From contig CAWAXG010000075.1 in assembly GCA_963785755.1 (NCBI GenBank), positions 558,001-622,000 on the forward strand: DNA of 64,000 bases, in the 5' to 3' direction. Of the stretch, positions 62,966 to 64,000 are shown piece by piece; position 1 is the first letter of the stretch, and every line of letters starts with the position of its first letter. Below the pieces are notes generated by a model. It was not told the origin of the DNA. It saw only the letters and a program-made list of their open reading frames with translations, and ran no database searches. The stretch comes from JACCXG01 sp963785755. Lineage in GTDB: Bacteria; Acidobacteriota; Vicinamibacteria; Vicinamibacterales; 2-12-FULL-66-21. The translations under genes and the position numbers were made by a program.

Positions 62966-63835
62966 ATGATTCGCGAGCGTGAAACCCGAGGGCTTCCGGG
63001 ATTGCCGGTGATTCTTGTGCTGGTCGTGGCGGTTGCGGCGTGCCTGTACGGCCTCGTGGTAGGCGCGCAAGAGCAGTCATTAGCGCAGATCCTGCTCTTC
63101 TCGCTCGCCGTCGTGGTCGAGTTCTTTCTGATGCTGGGGGTGTTCGTCGTCAACCCGAACGAGGGACGCGTCCTGCAGTTTTTTGGCGACTACGTCGGCA
63201 CCGTCAAGGTTCCGGGGCTCCGCTGGGCCAATCCGTTCTATACGAAGAAGCGCATTTCGCTCCGGGTGCGCAATTTCGAGAGCGGGCGGCTGAAAGTGAA
63301 CGACAACGAGGGCAATCCGATCGAGATTGCGGCAGTTGTCGTGTGGCAGGTCGTGGACACCGCCGAAGCGGTCTTTCAGGTCGACGATTACAACAACTAC
63401 GTGAAGGTGCAGAGCGAGGCGGCGCTGCGCAACCTCGCAACGAGCTACACCTATGATGCCCACGATGAGAACCAGATGTCGTTGCGAGGTCATACGGCGG
63501 CTGTCGCCGAGCACCTGAAGAAGGAGATTCAGGAACGGCTGTCGCGTGCCGGCGTCGAGGTCATCGAAGCGCGCATCAGCCACCTGGCGTACGCCCCCGA
63601 GATCGCTCACGCCATGCTGCAGCGGCAGCAGGCCGGCGCGATCATCTCGGCGCGGCAACGGATCGTCGAAGGGGCGGTCGGGATGGTGGAGATGGCGCTC
63701 GACATGCTGTCGCGGCGGGACATCGTCTCGTTGGACAACGAACGAAAGGCCGCGATGGTGAGCAATCTGCTCGTCGTCCTGTGCGGAGACCGCTCGACGC
63801 AGCCGATCATCAACACCGGCACGATCTACCAATAG
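62966..63835 (+). CDS. SPFH/band-7 membrane protein
   Basis: 289 residues. Two N-terminal helices (about 13-33 and 41-62) are followed by the SPFH domain (about 62-240): NPNEGRVLQFFGDYVGTVKV, LRWANPFYTKKRISLRVRNF, NDNEGNPIEIAAVVVWQVVD and VEVIEARISHLAYAPEIAHA. SPFH proteins form membrane rings around proteases or in signalling patches. It is followed seven bases later by a ribbon-helix-helix gene, and its promoter holds a palindrome that such a protein could bind. Confidence 0.92.
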   Translation: MIRERETRGLPGLPVILVLVVAVAACLYGLVVGAQEQSLAQILLFSLAVVVEFFLMLGVFVVNPNEGRVLQFFGDYVGTVKVPGLRWANPFYTKKRISLRVRNFESGRLKVNDNEGNPIEIAAVVVWQVVDTAEAVFQVDDYNNYVKVQSEAALRNLATSYTYDAHDENQMSLRGHTAAVAEHLKKEIQERLSRAGVEVIEARISHLAYAPEIAHAMLQRQQAGAIISARQRIVEGAVGMVEMALDMLSRRDIVSLDNERKAAMVSNLLVVLCGDRSTQPIINTGTIYQ

Positions 63836-63842
63836 GGTCGTC

Positions 63843-64000
63843 GTGGCGGATCGCAAGCCGTTTCTGCTTCGGATCGATCGCGACGTGATGGACGCGTTGC
63901 AGCGCTGGGCAGACGACGATCTGCGCAGTCTGAACGGCCAGATTGAGTATTTGTTACGGAAGGCGCTGAAGGAGGCGAAGCGTGAAGGGCCGAACCAGAA
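63843..64000 (+). CDS. Arc/ribbon-helix-helix DNA-binding protein (3' end outside window)
   Basis: The GTG at 63843 gives MADRKPFLLRIDRDVMDALQ, then RWADDDLRSLNGQIEYLLRK, the Arc/MetJ ribbon-helix-helix pattern: a beta strand with alternating residues, then two helices with the RSLNGQIEYLLR signature. At least 52 residues lie in the window. It is probably co-transcribed with the SPFH gene and may regulate it through the dyad at 62917. Confidence 0.82.
   Translation, partial: MADRKPFLLRIDRDVMDALQRWADDDLRSLNGQIEYLLRKALKEAKREGPNQ

Overview
The window is high-GC bacterial chromosome, most likely from the Acidobacteriota and probably a member of the Vicinamibacteria. Four ADOP-type (acidobacterial duplicated orphan) MacB/FtsX permeases, a TonB-dependent receptor with an N-terminal carboxypeptidase-regulatory domain, a DUF4159 protein, a sortilin-like BNR-repeat protein and an OmpA protein with a beta-barrel front half all fit that group and a Gram-negative envelope. 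Taxonomy is inferred from gene content only. I see no rRNA, tRNA, phage or CRISPR array.

Layout. 1-8 kb, minus strand: a TamB/TamA-like outer-membrane assembly pair, a small membrane protein, an OmpA-family protein and a KGG stress protein. 8-14 kb: a YggX-like protein, an ATP-grasp enzyme, a radical SAM enzyme that reads as a selenoprotein, a small S23/four-helix-bundle gene between inverted arrays of a CACGT-word repeat, and a sodium:solute symporter. 14-31 kb, mostly plus strand: POT transporter, LigD-type phosphoesterase, SLOG-like protein, DUF4159; then ABC-F (Uup) and DUF4920 on the minus strand, YvcK/CofD, nucleotidyltransferase-like/TPM/LemA, the BNR protein, DinB, a polytopic membrane protein, a YheT hydrolase and DUF72. 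31-38 kb: three ADOP permeases in tandem, then the TonB receptor. 41.6-48.9 kb, minus strand: a seven-gene operon (TetR, HlyD, ATPase, TolC, ATPase, two ABC-2 permeases), a tripartite drug-type exporter with twin palindromic operators at its head. 49-51.5 kb: a LiaF-like protein, LytS-type kinase and LytTR regulator operon. 51.6-64 kb: M24 peptidase, a fourth ADOP permease next to its own ATPase, an RRM protein, an SCO/CusF copper protein, a carboxypeptidase-regulatory repeat protein, an EEP-family phosphatase/nuclease, and an SPFH protein with a ribbon-helix-helix partner running off the end.

Most interesting points. (1) The radical SAM gene does not end at its UGA. The next codons complete a C-U-A-E-P tail, and a perfect 7-bp hairpin with a GGU loop sits at the spacing of a bacterial SECIS element. 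(2) A degenerate CACGT-word repeat recurs in seven intergenic spaces in the first 27 kb. It flanks the S23-family gene in inverted orientation and appears once as a gene-less inverted pair, which resembles an S23 intervening sequence or a RAYT/REP-type element with derivatives. Other spaces carry short tandem words of the same style. (3) Five genes are each broken by one extra base, three of them next to a GTAC, so consensus error has to be excluded before calling pseudogenes. (4) The ABC-F gene has no standard start codon and appears to begin at ACG.
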